Assembly: GCF_013177455.1 (NCBI RefSeq)
Contig: NZ_CP053660.1
Location: 1,674,001-1,738,000 of the forward strand
DNA length: 64,000 bases
Direction of reading: 5' to 3'
Source: Nocardioides marmotae
GTDB taxonomy: Bacteria; Actinomycetota; Actinomycetes; Propionibacteriales; Nocardioidaceae
The translations under genes were made by a program, and so were the position numbers. Shown here piece after piece: positions 1-9,698 of the stretch; position 1 is the first letter of the stretch; every line of letters begins with the position of its first letter. The notes below the pieces were generated by a model, which worked only from the letters and a program-made list of their open reading frames with translations, made no database searches and had not been told where the DNA came from.

Positions 1-119
1 CCGCGCGGGAGCGGGAGGTGGCCGAGCGGATCGCCCGGCGGGTGCCCGAGCTGGGCACCGACCGGCTCGTCCCGGTCGTCGACGCGATCATCACCGCCTC
101 GCTCGACGCTGCCCGCTGA
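1..119 (+). CDS. C-terminal fragment of an unidentified protein
   Basis: An open frame enters from the window edge, with codons starting at base 3, and ends at a TGA at 117-119. The visible 38 residues are rich in Arg, Glu and Ala and look helical, ending in DAIITASLDAAR. No family can be recognised from so short a tail. It is followed by about 160 bases before dnaE. The coding assignment rests on the open frame and the GC-rich third codon positions. Confidence 0.5.
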   Translation, partial: AREREVAERIARRVPELGTDRLVPVVDAIITASLDAAR

Positions 120-279
120 CGCCTTCGTCACGGTCCCCGCATTGTCGGCGGCGAGTGACAGGCTCTGCCGCAGCCGTGAAGTAGCCTGACGTCCTTCCCC
201 AGGATCGACGCCGGGCCGTCCACCCGGTGGCTGGTGCTGCCCGTCCACCGCTGCGAACCCCAGGAGATCGATACCGCCG

Positions 280-3200
280 ATGTCGACCGGCTCCCAGGAC
301 TCCTTCGTCCACATGCACGTCCACACCGAGTACTCGATGCTCGACGGGGCGTCGCTCCTGGACGGACTCTTCACCCGCGTCGCGGACCTCGGGATGCCTG
401 CCATCGCGATGACCGACCACGGCAACCTGCACGGCGCCTTCGACTTCTGGTCCAAGGCGCGCAAGCACGGCGTGAAGCCGATCATCGGCATCGAGGCGTA
501 CGTGACTCCGGGCACCCCGCGCGGCGAGCGCAAGCGCGTGCGGTGGGGCAAGGGCGACGTCAAGGAGGAGGGCGGCGACGACGTCGCCGGTGGCGGCGCC
601 TACACCCACATGACGATGTGGGCGGAGAACACCGCCGGCATGCACAACCTCTTCCGGCTCTCCTCGCGCTCCAGCCTCGAGGGCTACTTCTACAAGCCGC
701 GGATGGACAAGGAGATCCTCGCCGAGCACAGCGAGGGGATCATCGTCAGCACCGGCTGCCCCAGCGGCGCGATCCAGACCCGGCTGCGGCTGGGCCAGTG
801 GGACGAGGCGGTCCGCGAGGCCGGCGAGCTGCAGGACATGTTCGGCCGCGACAACGTCTTCCTCGAGCTGATGGACCACGACATCTCGGTGGAGAAGCGG
901 GTGCGCGACGACCTGCTCAAGCTCGGCCGCGAGCTCGGCATCCCGCCGCTGGCGACCAACGACTCCCACTACAACAACCCCGAGGACGCCGCGGCCCACG
1001 ACGCCCTCATCTGCGTCGCCTCGGGCAAGCGGCTCTCCGACACCAACCGCCTGAAGTTCGACGGCGGCGGCTACTACATCAAGTCCGCGGCCGAGATGCG
1101 CGAGCTGTGGGCCGACCGCAACGGCATGCGCGAGGCCTGCGACAACACCCTGGCGCTGGCCGAGCGCTGCGAGGTGGAGTTCGTCGAGTCCACCGGCGGC
1201 TACATGGCGCGCGCCGACATCCCCGCGGGCGAGACCGAGGAGAGCTGGTTCCGCAAGGAGGTCTGGCGCGGGATCGAGTCGCGCTACCCCGGCGACCGGC
1301 TCGACCAGGAGGTCAAGGACCGCGTCGAGATGGAGCTCGGCGTCATCTCGGCCAAGGGCTACTGCGGCTACTACCTCGTGGTCGCCGACTTCATCCAGTG
1401 GGCCAAGGACAACGGCATCCGTGTCGGCCCGGGTCGTGGCTCGGGTGCGGGCTCGATCGCGGCGTACGCCCTGCGCATCACCGACCTGTGCCCCCTGGAG
1501 CACGGGCTGTTCTTCGAGCGGTTCCTCAACCCCGAGCGCCCCTCGATGCCCGACTTCGACATCGACTTCGACGACCACCGCCGCGGCGAGGTCATCGCCT
1601 ACGTCACCCGCAAGTACGGCGCGGACCGGGTCGCCCAGATCGCGACCTTCGGCCGGCTCAAGGCCAAGGCCGCGATCAAGGACGCCGCGCGCGTGCTCGA
1701 CTACGGCTTCGCGATCTCCGACAAGATCACCAAGGCCCTCCCGGCCGACGTGATGGGCAAGGGCGTCCCGCTCAAGGAGCTGTTCAACCCCGACCACAAG
1801 CGCTACGGCGAGGGCGGGGAGTTCCGTGCGCTGCACGACTCCGACGTCGACGTCCGCACCATCTATGAGACCGCGGTCGGCCTCGAGGGCCAGATCCGCA
1901 ACTGGGGCGTCCACGCCGCCGGCGTGATCATGTCCAGCGACCCGCTGATCGACATCGTGCCGATCATGCAGCGCCCGCAGGACGGCGCGATCATCACCCA
2001 GTTCGACTACCCGATGTGCGAGGCGCTCGGGCTGGTCAAGATGGACTTCCTCGGCCTGAGCAACCTCCACATCCTGGAGAACGCGCTGGTCAACATCGAG
2101 GCCAACCGGGGCGAGAAGGTCGTCCTGGAGGAGCTGCCCTTCGACGACCGGGCGACCTATGAGCTGATGGGCCGGGGCGACACCCTGGGCGTCTTCCAGC
2201 TCGACGGCGGCGGCATGCGCGCGCTGCTGCGCTCGATGCAACCCGACCAGTTCGCCGACATCACCGCCGTCAGCGCGCTCTACCGTCCGGGCCCGATGGG
2301 TGCGGACTCCCACAACAAGTACGCACGTCGCAAGAACGGCCGCGAGCCGATCGAGCCGATCCACCCCGCGCTCGCCGAGGCGCTCGAGCCGGTCCTGGGG
2401 GAGACCTACGGCCTGATCGTCTACCAGGAGCAGGTCATGGCGATCGCCCAGGTGCTCGCGGGCTTCACCCTGGGCGCCGCGGACAACCTGCGGCGCGCGA
2501 TGGGCAAGAAGAAGAAGGAGGAGCTCGACAAGCAGTACGCCGGCTTCCAGGCCGGCATGCTCGAGCGGGGCTTCCCCCAGGACGCGATCGACAAGCTCTG
2601 GGAGATCCTGCTCCCGTTCTCCGACTACGCCTTCAACAAGTCCCACTCCGCGGCGTACGGCGTCATCACCTACTGGACCGCCTACCTCAAGGCCAACTAC
2701 CCGGCCGAGTACATGGCGGCCCTGCTCACCTCCGCGAAGGACGACAAGGACAAGCTGGCGATCTACCTCAACGAGTGCCGCCGGATGCGGATCCAGGTGC
2801 TCCCGCCGGACGTCAACTCCTCCGCCCACGACTTCACCCCCGTCGGCGGCGACATCCGCTTCGGCCTGACCGCGATCCGCAACGTCGGGGCCAACGTGGT
2901 CGACGGCATCGTGGCGGCGCGGGAGGAGAAGGGGCGCTACACCGACTTCAACGATTTCCTCGACAAGGTGCCGACCCAGGTCTGCAACAAGCGGGTCATC
3001 GAGTCGCTGATCAAGGCCGGCGCCTTCGACGACCTCAAGCACCGGCGCCGCGCGCTGGTCGCCATCCACGAGACGGCCGTGGACCAGTACGTCGACATCA
3101 AGCGCAACGAGGCGATCGGCCAGGACTCGCTGTTCGGCGGGCTCGACGACACCTCGGGCTTCGGGGTCTCGGTGGCGATCCCCGACATCGACGACTGGGA

Positions 3201-3834
3201 CAAGATGACGCTGCTCGGCCACGAGCGGGAGATGCTCGGTCTCTACGTCTCCGACCACCCGCTGCTCGGTCTCGAGCACGTGCTGGCCAACAGCAGCGAC
3301 TGCACGATCGGCCAGCTGATGCTCGACGAGGACCGCGCCGACGGGTCGCCGATCACCGTCAGCGGGCTGGTCACCTCGGTGCAGCGCAAGATCACCAAGC
3401 GCGGCGACGCGTGGGCGATGATCACGCTGGAGGACCTCGACGGCGCCATCGACGTGCTGTTGTTCCCCAGCGCCTACCAGCTGGCCAGCACCTACCTGAC
3501 CGAGGACGCCATCCTCACCGTCAAGGGCCGGCTCTCGCGCAGCAAGGACCAGCCCGAGCTGCACGGCCAGGAGGTCACGGTCCCCGACATCTCCGACGGG
3601 CCCTCGGGCCCCGTGGTGATCAAGGTGCCCCAGACACGTGTGAACTCCGACGTCGTCGCTCACCTGAAGGACGTGCTCTCCACCCATCCCGGCGTGACCG
3701 AGGTGCACCTGCGCGTGCTCATGCGCGACAAGACCCTCGTCATGCGGATCGGCGACCACCACCGGGTGACGCCGAGCCCGGCGCTGTTCGCCGACCTCAA
3801 GCAGCTGCTGGGCCCCGGGTGTCTCACCAGCTGA
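280..3834 (+). CDS. dnaE: DNA polymerase III alpha subunit (replicative polymerase)
   Basis: This is the catalytic subunit of the replicative DNA polymerase. The 1184-residue length is normal for the actinobacterial DnaE1 type. An N-terminal PHP domain begins with HVHTEYSMLDGA near residue 12. The polymerase acidic cluster is PDFDIDFDD (Asp at about 425, 427 and 429), and the third metal-binding Asp is in KMDFLGL near residue 589. A helix-hairpin-helix region and an OB fold (near ITVSGLVTSVQRKITKRG) follow, then a short C-terminal domain. The ATG at 280 is preceded by AGGAGAT at a suitable distance. No intein interrupts the gene. The next gene overlaps its end. Exonuclease proofreading in this type may reside in the PHP domain; that is family knowledge and is not shown here. 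Confidence 0.97.
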   Translation: MSTGSQDSFVHMHVHTEYSMLDGASLLDGLFTRVADLGMPAIAMTDHGNLHGAFDFWSKARKHGVKPIIGIEAYVTPGTPRGERKRVRWGKGDVKEEGGDDVAGGGAYTHMTMWAENTAGMHNLFRLSSRSSLEGYFYKPRMDKEILAEHSEGIIVSTGCPSGAIQTRLRLGQWDEAVREAGELQDMFGRDNVFLELMDHDISVEKRVRDDLLKLGRELGIPPLATNDSHYNNPEDAAAHDALICVASGKRLSDTNRLKFDGGGYYIKSAAEMRELWADRNGMREACDNTLALAERCEVEFVESTGGYMARADIPAGETEESWFRKEVWRGIESRYPGDRLDQEVKDRVEMELGVISAKGYCGYYLVVADFIQWAKDNGIRVGPGRGSGAGSIAAYALRITDLCPLEHGLFFERFLNPERPSMPDFDIDFDDHRRGEVIAYVTRKYGADRVAQIATFGRLKAKAAIKDAARVLDYGFAISDKITKALPADVMGKGVPLKELFNPDHKRYGEGGEFRALHDSDVDVRTIYETAVGLEGQIRNWGVHAAGVIMSSDPLIDIVPIMQRPQDGAIITQFDYPMCEALGLVKMDFLGLSNLHILENALVNIEANRGEKVVLEELPFDDRATYELMGRGDTLGVFQLDGGGMRALLRSMQPDQFADITAVSALYRPGPMGADSHNKYARRKNGREPIEPIHPALAEALEPVLGETYGLIVYQEQVMAIAQVLAGFTLGAADNLRRAMGKKKKEELDKQYAGFQAGMLERGFPQDAIDKLWEILLPFSDYAFNKSHSAAYGVITYWTAYLKANYPAEYMAALLTSAKDDKDKLAIYLNECRRMRIQVLPPDVNSSAHDFTPVGGDIRFGLTAIRNVGANVVDGIVAAREEKGRYTDFNDFLDKVPTQVCNKRVIESLIKAGAFDDLKHRRRALVAIHETAVDQYVDIKRNEAIGQDSLFGGLDDTSGFGVSVAIPDIDDWDKMTLLGHEREMLGLYVSDHPLLGLEHVLANSSDCTIGQLMLDEDRADGSPITVSGLVTSVQRKITKRGDAWAMITLEDLDGAIDVLLFPSAYQLASTYLTEDAILTVKGRLSRSKDQPELHGQEVTVPDISDGPSGPVVIKVPQTRVNSDVVAHLKDVLSTHPGVTEVHLRVLMRDKTLVMRIGDHHRVTPSPALFADLKQLLGPGCLTS

Positions 3835-4391
3835 CGCCACCCCACGGGCCCCGCCGGGTGTCGCGCTCCCCACGCGGGGGCGCGCTCCGGGTCGCCCTCG
3901 AGGCGCTCGCGGTCGTCGCGCTGCTCGTGGTCGCCGGGGTGGTCGCGGCCGGCATCTGGTTCCAGGTGTGGTCGCCGGTCACCGGCGTCGTCCGCGACGG
4001 CCAGTGGTTCACCGACGAGGACGGCCTGCGCAGCACCTTCGCCGGGACCGGGTGGTACGTCGTGGTCGCCGCGGCCACCAGCCTCGTGGTCGGTGCGGTG
4101 GCGGCGTACGTCTTCGACCGCTCCGAGCTGGTCACCCTGGCCGCCGTCGTGGTGGGCGCCTCCCTCGGCGGCTACGTGATGCTCCGCCTGGGGCTGTCGT
4201 GGAGCCCCGCCGACCCCGAGGTGCTCGCCCGCACCGCCGCCGACGGCACCGAGCTCGACGGCGCGCTCGAGGTCGACCTGCCGCACGCCTGGCTCACCTT
4301 CCCCTGCGGCGCGCTGATCGGGATGGCCGTCGTCTTCCTCGTCACCACCAAGCGCTCGGGGCCCCGCGGCCCCGAGTCCCTGGAGATCTGA
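3819..4391 (+). CDS. Integral membrane protein, DUF2567-like
   Basis: This membrane protein of about 190 residues is coupled to dnaE: a GTG at 3819 overlaps the dnaE stop, and a second in-frame GTG lies at 3858. The predicted pattern is a hydrophobic segment near residues 23-45 (ALAVVALLVVAGVVAAGIW) and a loop with WSPVTGVVRDGQWF. Two more hydrophobic spans and a last span (AWLTFPCGALIGMAVVFLV) complete it. The pattern resembles the actinobacterial DUF2567 family, whose function is unknown. The start choice is uncertain between the two GTG codons. Co-transcription with dnaE is likely from the overlap, but a link to replication is not implied by anything in the sequence. Confidence 0.75.
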   Translation: MSHQLTPPHGPRRVSRSPRGGALRVALEALAVVALLVVAGVVAAGIWFQVWSPVTGVVRDGQWFTDEDGLRSTFAGTGWYVVVAAATSLVVGAVAAYVFDRSELVTLAAVVVGASLGGYVMLRLGLSWSPADPEVLARTAADGTELDGALEVDLPHAWLTFPCGALIGMAVVFLVTTKRSGPRGPESLEI

Positions 4392-4426
4392 GTCCCTGGA
4401 CCCCTGAGCCCCGCGCGGCGGGGCCC

Positions 4427-4921
4427 TCAGCGGGCGATCGGCGCGACCGTCGCGGAGGTGACGGCGACGAGGTCGGCCGGCGCGAGGCCGAGGTCGAGCC
4501 CGCGCCGGCCGCCGGAGACGTAGACCGTCGGGTGGTCGAGCGCGCTGGCGTCGACGACGGTGGGGTGGGCCCGCTTCTGGCCGACCGGGGAGATGCCGCC
4601 GGCGACGTACCCGGTGGCCCGCTCGGCCGCGGCGACCTCCGCCATCGCGGCCTTGCTGCCGCCGAGCGCCCGGGCGAGTGCCTTGAGGTCCAGCTGCCGG
4701 TCGACCGGGACGATGCCGACGACGAGCGCGCCGTCGAGGTTCGCCATCAGTGTCTTGAACACGCACGCCGGCTCCAGGCCGAGCGCCTCCGCGGCCTCCA
4801 GGCCGAAGGACGCGGCGCGGGGGTCGTGGTCGTACTCGTGGGTGGTGAACGCGATCCCGGCCGCGCTCAGCGCGACGGTCGCGGGGGTGCCGCCGGCGCG
4901 CGCTGCCTTCTTCTTGGCCAT
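4427..4921 (-). CDS. ybaK: YbaK/EbsC-family aminoacyl-tRNA deacylase (Cys-tRNA(Pro) hydrolase type)
   Basis: This 164-residue single-domain protein belongs to the YbaK/ProX editing family, which hydrolyses mischarged tRNA such as Cys-tRNA(Pro). Family hallmarks are visible: VFKTLMANLDGALVVGIVPVD with the conserved Lys, then GYVAGGISPVGQK and VYVSGGRRGLDLGLAPADL. The ATG at 4921 is chosen because GGAGGAGA lies just upstream on the minus strand. A longer in-frame extension would run into the tandem repeats and is rejected. It lies downstream of the LON-domain gene on the same strand, separated by about 258 bases of repeats, so co-transcription is uncertain. The exact tRNA substrate is inferred from the family only. 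Confidence 0.9.
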   Translation of the reverse strand: MAKKKAARAGGTPATVALSAAGIAFTTHEYDHDPRAASFGLEAAEALGLEPACVFKTLMANLDGALVVGIVPVDRQLDLKALARALGGSKAAMAEVAAAERATGYVAGGISPVGQKRAHPTVVDASALDHPTVYVSGGRRGLDLGLAPADLVAVTSATVAPIAR

Positions 4922-4966
4922 GGTCTCTCCTCCCGGCGGTCGTGGTTGCGCTCGGCGCGCCCCTCG

Positions 4967-5069
4967 CCGGATCTCGTCACGCTCGCGCGACCTCGTTCCT
5001 CGCGTGCGCGTGGACGCGTCCCTCACCGGATCTCGACACGCTCGCGCGACCTCGTCCCTCGGTCGCGTC
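4967..5069. repeat. Two-copy direct repeat, 59-bp spacing
   Basis: The sequence beginning CCGGATCTCG(T/A)CACGCTCG occurs at 4967 and again at 5026. Both copies run on through GCGCGACCTCGT(T/C)CCTCG with few changes. It sits in the non-coding gap between the LON-domain gene and ybaK and is immediately followed by a second, different tandem repeat. No promoter or terminator function is evident. Confidence 0.8.
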
Positions 5070-5177
5070 GCTTGCTCGATCTTCGCGCACGACGCGCCCG
5101 CTCGTCCCTCGCGTGCGCTGTGCGCTTGCTCGATCTTCGCGCACGACGCGCTCGCTCGTTCCTCGCGTGCGCTGTGC
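5070..5177. repeat. Perfect-register 54-bp tandem duplication
   Basis: Two adjacent 54-bp units (5070-5123 and 5124-5177) begin GCTTGCTCGATCTTCGCGCA and differ at only two positions, both C to T. The array ends three bases before the stop codon of the minus-strand LON-domain gene. The near identity suggests a recent duplication. Internal words (CTCGCTCGTTCCTCGCGTGC) echo the upstream 59-bp repeat. Confidence 0.9.
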
Positions 5178-5179
5178 TC

Positions 5180-5845
5180 TCAGTTGGGCGACCAGCGGGT
5201 GCGGGCGACGTCGGTGGCGGGCAGGGAGGGGATCACGTTCATCGCGCGCAGCTCGGTGCGCAGCAGGTCGGTGACGAGCACCAGCCGCTCCTCGGCGTCC
5301 TCGGCCTCGAGCAGCATCTGCCGCTCGGGCATCGGCAGGGGAGCGCAGGCCGCCAGCGTCCAGGAGAGGTACGACGCGTCGCGCGGCAGCGTGCCGTCGT
5401 AGGGGTCCGTGCGGATCTCGGCCAGCGCCGCCCGGTAGGCCACGAAGGTCGCGCGTGCCTGCTCGAGCAGCCCCTCGGGCACCGGACGGACCGGCTCGGG
5501 CCGGTCGTGGACGTGCCCGACGGGGAACAGCCCGGTGGTGTCGAGCCGCTCCAGCTCGATGCGGTCCAGCCCGACGGCGACGATGTCGAAGGAGCCGTCG
5601 GGGTGCGGCTCGACCTCGGTCATCTGCACCCGCACGCCGATCCGGTGCAGCGACTGCGCGCCGTGGTCGCCGACCTCGTAGCCCTCGCGGATCGCGACCG
5701 AGCCGAAGACCCGCTCGGCGGGGTCCTCGACACGCAGCAGGTGGTGCACCATCGCGCGGTAGCGGTCCTCGAAGACGGTCAGCGGCACGCTGACGCCGGG
5801 GAAGAGCACCGCGTTGAGCGGGAACAGCGGCAGCGTGTCGGTCAC
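5180..5845 (-). CDS. LON substrate-binding (N-terminal) domain protein
   Basis: This 221-residue protein contains only the Lon-protease N-terminal substrate-binding fold. It starts [22 protein letters not shown], followed by [10 protein letters not shown], the classic opening of the family. There is no AAA+ or protease domain, so it is a stand-alone LON-domain protein whose partner is unknown. The GTG at 5845 begins 6 nt after a TAGGTT -10 element, which fits a leaderless transcript. It is divergent from hisD. Downstream on the same strand come tandem repeats and then ybaK. Confidence 0.88.
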   Translation of the reverse strand: MTDTLPLFPLNAVLFPGVSVPLTVFEDRYRAMVHHLLRVEDPAERVFGSVAIREGYEVGDHGAQSLHRIGVRVQMTEVEPHPDGSFDIVAVGLDRIELERLDTTGLFPVGHVHDRPEPVRPVPEGLLEQARATFVAYRAALAEIRTDPYDGTLPRDASYLSWTLAACAPLPMPERQMLLEAEDAEERLVLVTDLLRTELRAMNVIPSLPATDVARTRWSPN

Positions 5846-5851
5846 GGCACC

Positions 5852-5857
5852 AACCTA
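5852..5857 (-). promoter_or_regulatory. -10 element of the LON-domain gene (leaderless start)
   Basis: TAGGTT on the minus strand ends 6 nt before the GTG at 5845. No Shine-Dalgarno sequence is present, so transcription probably starts at or next to the GTG. No clear -35 was seen. Confidence 0.55.
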
Positions 5858-5918
5858 GTCCGCGGCACCGGTGCGTCCGGCCAGCGTCACCGGTTCGGGA
5901 CGGCGGCAGCGGCGAACG

Positions 5919-5924
5919 TAGGAT
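5919..5924 (+). promoter_or_regulatory. -10 element of hisD (leaderless start)
   Basis: TAGGAT ends 7 nt before the hisD ATG and no ribosome binding site lies between them. It would drive the his operon from about base 5931. The -35 region is not convincing (TTCGGG, 19 bp upstream). Confidence 0.55.
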
Positions 5925-5931
5925 CGGCGCC

Positions 5932-7230
5932 ATGATCCGCCGCATCGACCTGCGCGGGACCACGGGTCCCGTCGACTACCGCGACGTCGTCCCCCGGGCC
6001 GACTTCGACGTCGAGGCTGCGGTGCCCGCGGTGCATGCCATCTGCGAGGCGGTGCGCACCCGCGGCGTCGACGCGATCAAGGAGTACGCCCGCACCTTCG
6101 ATGGTGTGGAGCTCGACGAGCTCCGCGTCCCCGCCGGGGCGACCACCGCGGCGCTCGAGCGGCTCGACCCCGCCATCCGCGCCGCGCTGGAGGAGTCGAT
6201 CCGGCGCCTGCGCGCGACCTGCACGGCCGAGCTCGAGCACGACGCGGTCACCGACCTCGGTCCGGGCGCCCGCGTCACGCACCGCAAGGTCCCGATCCGC
6301 CGCGTCGGCCTCTACGTGCCCGGCGGCCTGGCACCGCTGGTCTCCAGCGTGCTGATGAACGTCGTGCCCGCCCAGGTCGCCGGCGTGGAGTCGATCGCGC
6401 TGGCCTCGCCGCCGCAGAAGGACTTCGGTGGCCAGGTGCACCCCACGATCCTGGCGGCGTGCGCGCTGCTCGGCGTGGAGGAGGTGTACGCCGTCGGCGG
6501 CGCCCAGGCCATCGCGATGTTCGCCTACGGCACCGGCCCGTGCGAGCGGGTCGACCTGGTCACCGGTCCGGGGAACATCTACACCGTCACCGCCAAGCGG
6601 CTGCTCAAGGGCCTGGTGGGCATCGACTCCGAGGCCGGTCCCACCGAGATCGCGGTCCTCGCCGACGACACCGCCGACGCGGCGTACGTCGCCGCCGACC
6701 TGGTCAGCCAGGCCGAGCACGACCCGCTGGCCGGCTCGGTGCTGGTCACCCCGTCCGAGCGGCTGGCCGCCGACGTCGAGGCCGAGCTGGAGAAGCAGGT
6801 CTACGCCACCAAGCACACCGAGCGGATCCGCACCGCGCTGACCGGCCCGCAGTCCGGCGTCGTGCTGGTCTCCGACCTCGAGCAGGGCCTCGAGGTGGTC
6901 AACGCCTACGCCGCCGAGCACCTCGAGATCCACACCGAGGACGCCGCCGCCTGGGCCGCCCGGGTCCGCAACGCCGGCGCGATCTTCGTCGGCCCGCACG
7001 CCCCGGTCAGCCTCGGCGACTACTGCGCCGGCTCCAACCACGTGCTGCCGACCGGCGGCTGCGCCTGCCACTCCTCGGGTCTCTCGGTGCGCGCGTTCAC
7101 CAAGTCGGTGCACGTCGTGGACTACTCCCGCGAGGCGCTCGCCGAGGTCGCCGACCACGTGGTGACCCTCGCCGAGGCCGAGGACCTGCCGGGCCACGGC
7201 GCCGCGGTGCGCGTCCGCTTCGGGGGCTGA
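5932..7230 (+). CDS. hisD: Histidinol dehydrogenase
   Basis: This enzyme oxidises L-histidinol to L-histidine in two NAD-dependent steps, the last reactions of histidine synthesis. The 432-residue length is standard. Typical family motifs are [50 protein letters not shown] and [12 protein letters not shown]. The conserved SQAEHDP motif carries the zinc- and substrate-binding region, and [11 protein letters not shown] follows near the C-terminus. It is the first gene of the his cluster. The ATG at 5932 immediately follows a -10 element, so the message is probably leaderless. hisC begins 7 bases after its stop. Confidence 0.97.
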   Translation: MIRRIDLRGTTGPVDYRDVVPRADFDVEAAVPAVHAICEAVRTRGVDAIKEYARTFDGVELDELRVPAGATTAALERLDPAIRAALEESIRRLRATCTAELEHDAVTDLGPGARVTHRKVPIRRVGLYVPGGLAPLVSSVLMNVVPAQVAGVESIALASPPQKDFGGQVHPTILAACALLGVEEVYAVGGAQAIAMFAYGTGPCERVDLVTGPGNIYTVTAKRLLKGLVGIDSEAGPTEIAVLADDTADAAYVAADLVSQAEHDPLAGSVLVTPSERLAADVEAELEKQVYATKHTERIRTALTGPQSGVVLVSDLEQGLEVVNAYAAEHLEIHTEDAAAWAARVRNAGAIFVGPHAPVSLGDYCAGSNHVLPTGGCACHSSGLSVRAFTKSVHVVDYSREALAEVADHVVTLAEAEDLPGHGAAVRVRFGG

Positions 7231-7237
7231 TCGCGTC

Positions 7238-8356
7238 GTGTTCCCCCCGATCCGGGAGGAGCTGCGCGGCCTCGAGCCGTACGGCGCCCCCCAGCTGGAC
7301 GTGCCGGTCCAGCTCAACACCAACGAGAACCCCTACGGCCCCTCCGAGGCCTGCGTCGCCGACATCGCGGCGTCGGTCGCGGAGGCCGCGCGGGGGCTGC
7401 ACCGCTACCCCGACCGCGAGCACGTCGCGCTGCGCACCGCGCTGGCCGAGTACCTCGCGCGCGACACCCCGCACGGGATCGCGGTCGAGCAGGTGTGGGC
7501 GGCCAACGGCTCCAACGAGGTCATGCTGCAGCTGCTGCAGGCCTTCGGCGGTCCGGGCCGTTCGGCGCTGAGCTTCGCGCCGACGTACTCGATGTATCCG
7601 GAGTACGCCCGCGACACCTCCACCACCTGGGTCCAGGGGCGGCGCGAGGACGACTTCTCCCTCGACCTCGACGCGGCCGCGGCGCTGGTGCGCGAGCACC
7701 GGCCGAGCGTGGTGCTGCTGCCTTCGCCGAACAACCCGACCGGCACGGCGCTGCCGCCCGAGGCGGTCACCGTGCTGTGCGAGGCGGCGGCGGCCTACGA
7801 GCCGCAGGGCCTGGTCGTGGTCGACGAGGCGTACGGCGAGTTCCGCCGCGCCGGCGTCCCGAGCGCGCTCGAGCTGCTCCCGGTCCACCGCAACCTGGTC
7901 GTCACGCGGACGATGAGCAAGGCGTTCGCCGCCGCCGGCCTGCGGCTGGGCTACCTCGCGGCCGACCCGGCGATCTGCGACGCGATCCGCGTGGTGCGAC
8001 TGCCCTACCACCTCTCCTCGGTCACCCAGGCCGCCGCCGTCGCGGCGCTGCGGCACGCCCCGGAGCTGCTCGGCAAGGTCGACGAGCTGCGCGCCGAGCG
8101 CGACCGCACGGTGGCCTGGCTGCGCGAACAGGGACTCCAGGTCGCCGAGAGCGACGCCAACTTCGCCCTGTTCGGCACCTTCGCCGACCGGCATGCTGTC
8201 TGGCAGGGCCTGCTGGACCGGGGGGTGCTCGTCCGCGAGGTCGGCCCGCCGGGCTGGCTGCGGGTCTCGATCGGAACAGCCGGGGAGATGGATGCGTTCC
8301 GTGGAGCGTTGAGCCAGGTCATGGACACCGAAGCAGGGAAGGGGACGGACCGATGA
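7238..8356 (+). CDS. hisC: Histidinol-phosphate aminotransferase
   Basis: This PLP-dependent fold-type I aminotransferase converts imidazole-acetol phosphate and glutamate to histidinol phosphate and 2-oxoglutarate. At 372 residues it has normal length. Motifs include [11 protein letters not shown] near the N-terminus, the substrate/PLP segment [15 protein letters not shown], the Asn/Asp pair in SPNNPTG and [10 protein letters not shown], and the PLP lysine in [15 protein letters not shown]. The GTG at 7238 lies 7 bases after the hisD stop. Its stop overlaps the hisB ATG by four bases, indicating translational coupling. Confidence 0.96.
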   Translation: MFPPIREELRGLEPYGAPQLDVPVQLNTNENPYGPSEACVADIAASVAEAARGLHRYPDREHVALRTALAEYLARDTPHGIAVEQVWAANGSNEVMLQLLQAFGGPGRSALSFAPTYSMYPEYARDTSTTWVQGRREDDFSLDLDAAAALVREHRPSVVLLPSPNNPTGTALPPEAVTVLCEAAAAYEPQGLVVVDEAYGEFRRAGVPSALELLPVHRNLVVTRTMSKAFAAAGLRLGYLAADPAICDAIRVVRLPYHLSSVTQAAAVAALRHAPELLGKVDELRAERDRTVAWLREQGLQVAESDANFALFGTFADRHAVWQGLLDRGVLVREVGPPGWLRVSIGTAGEMDAFRGALSQVMDTEAGKGTDR

Positions 8357-8961
8357 GCCGTACCGCACGCATCGAGCGGCAGACCAGCGAGTCCAAGGTG
8401 CTCGTCGAGGTCGACCTCGACGGCAGCGGCCGCCACGACGTCTCGACCGGGATCGGGTTCTACGACCACATGCTCACCGCGTTCGCGCGGCACAGCCTGG
8501 TCGACCTGACCGTGCAGTCCGAGGGCGACCACTGGATCGACGCCCACCACACCACCGAGGACACCGCGATCGCGCTGGGCCAGGCGCTGCGCCAGGCGCT
8601 GGGCGACAAGGTCGGCATCCGGCGGTTCGGCGACGCCACGGTGCCGCTGGACGAGGCGCTCGTCCACGCCGTCGTCGACGTCTCGGGCCGGCCCTACTGC
8701 GTGCACACCGGCGAGCCGGAGGGGCAGCAGTACGTCCAGCTCGGTGGCAGCACCCCGGCCTACCTGGGCTCGCTGACCCAGCACGTCTTCGAGTCGATCG
8801 CCTTCCACGGCCACTTCGCCCTGCACGTGCGCGTCCTCGCCGGCCGCGAGCCGCACCACATCGTGGAGACCCAGTTCAAGGCGTTCGCCCGCGCCTTCCG
8901 CGACGCGGTCGCCTTCGACCCCCGCGAGACGGGCATCCCCTCGACCAAGGGGGCGCTGTGA
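8353..8961 (+). CDS. hisB: Imidazoleglycerol-phosphate dehydratase
   Basis: This manganese-dependent dehydratase converts imidazoleglycerol phosphate to imidazole-acetol phosphate. The 202-residue protein is the monofunctional form without a phosphatase domain, as is usual in Actinobacteria. It shows the duplicated metal-binding motifs, [15 protein letters not shown] and the C-terminal [16 protein letters not shown]. The opening [10 protein letters not shown] is also characteristic. The ATG overlaps the hisC stop (ATGA). The next gene, hisH, follows after an 82-base palindromic gap. Confidence 0.97.
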   Translation: MSRTARIERQTSESKVLVEVDLDGSGRHDVSTGIGFYDHMLTAFARHSLVDLTVQSEGDHWIDAHHTTEDTAIALGQALRQALGDKVGIRRFGDATVPLDEALVHAVVDVSGRPYCVHTGEPEGQQYVQLGGSTPAYLGSLTQHVFESIAFHGHFALHVRVLAGREPHHIVETQFKAFARAFRDAVAFDPRETGIPSTKGAL

Positions 8962-8964
8962 TCA

Positions 8965-9040
8965 CCCCGCGACGTTCCCCGGCTCCTCCGCTGCGCTCCT
9001 CCGCCGGACGACGCCGCGGGGACCCCGATCCCGCGGGGTC
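8965..9040. repeat. Nested palindromes filling the hisB-hisH gap
   Basis: An imperfect 18-bp inverted repeat (arms 8965-8982 and 9004-9021) encloses a direct duplication of GCTCCTCCGC. A second hairpin follows at once, GACCCCG (9021-9027) with CGGGGTC (9034-9040), six bases in its loop. It ends three bases before the hisH GTG and could hinder initiation or cause partial termination. Function is inferred. Confidence 0.65.
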
Positions 9041-9043
9041 GAT

Positions 9044-9676
9044 GTGACTGCGAAGGTCGCGGTCCTCGACTACGGCTCGGGCAACCTGCGCTCCGCGGTG
9101 CGCGCGGTCGAGCGGGCCGGCGCCGAGGTCGAGCTGACCTCGGACTTCGACACCTGCCTGGCCGCGGACGGCCTGCTCGTGCCGGGCGTCGGGGCGTTCG
9201 CGGCGTGCATGGAGGGCCTGCGCGCGATCAAGGGCGACCGGCTCATCGGTCGCCGGCTCGCCGGCGGGCGCCCGATCCTCGGCATCTGCGTCGGGATGCA
9301 GATCCTCTTCGGCCGCGGGGTCGAGCACGGCGTGGAGACCGACGGTTGCGACGAGTGGCCGGGCGTGGTCGAGCGGCTCCAGGCGCCGGTCGTCCCGCAC
9401 ATGGGCTGGAACACCGTCGAGGTCCCCGAGGGCTCCACGCTCTTCGCGGGCATCGAGGAGGAGCGGTTCTACTTCGTGCACTCCTACGGCGTCCGCGACT
9501 GGGAGCTGGTCACCAACAACCGCACGCGCGCGCCGCTGGTGACCTGGGCCGAGCACGGTGGCGACCGGTTCGTCGCGGCCGTCGAGAACGGCCCGCTCAC
9601 CGCGACCCAGTTCCACCCGGAGAAGTCCGGCGACGCGGGCGCGGCGCTGTTCCGCAACTGGGTCGCCTCCCTGTGA
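9044..9676 (+). CDS. hisH: Imidazole glycerol phosphate synthase, glutamine amidotransferase subunit
   Basis: HisH releases ammonia from glutamine and passes it to HisF, which makes imidazoleglycerol phosphate and AICAR. The 210-residue class-I glutaminase has the nucleophile in [10 protein letters not shown] (Cys at about 82). The His-Glu of the triad lies in QFHPEKSG near the C-terminus, and the N-terminus [13 protein letters not shown] is typical. The GTG at 9044 has no good ribosome binding site because a hairpin sits directly upstream. Its partner hisF lies two genes further on. Confidence 0.96.
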   Translation: MTAKVAVLDYGSGNLRSAVRAVERAGAEVELTSDFDTCLAADGLLVPGVGAFAACMEGLRAIKGDRLIGRRLAGGRPILGICVGMQILFGRGVEHGVETDGCDEWPGVVERLQAPVVPHMGWNTVEVPEGSTLFAGIEEERFYFVHSYGVRDWELVTNNRTRAPLVTWAEHGGDRFVAAVENGPLTATQFHPEKSGDAGAALFRNWVASL

Positions 9677-9698
9677 GCGCCGACCGGTGAACGTCCGG

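Noticed and set aside
280..3834. Intein in dnaE, suggested by the LAGLIDADG gene elsewhere
   Set aside because: The DnaE sequence runs continuously through its catalytic motifs at normal length, with no intein block motifs.
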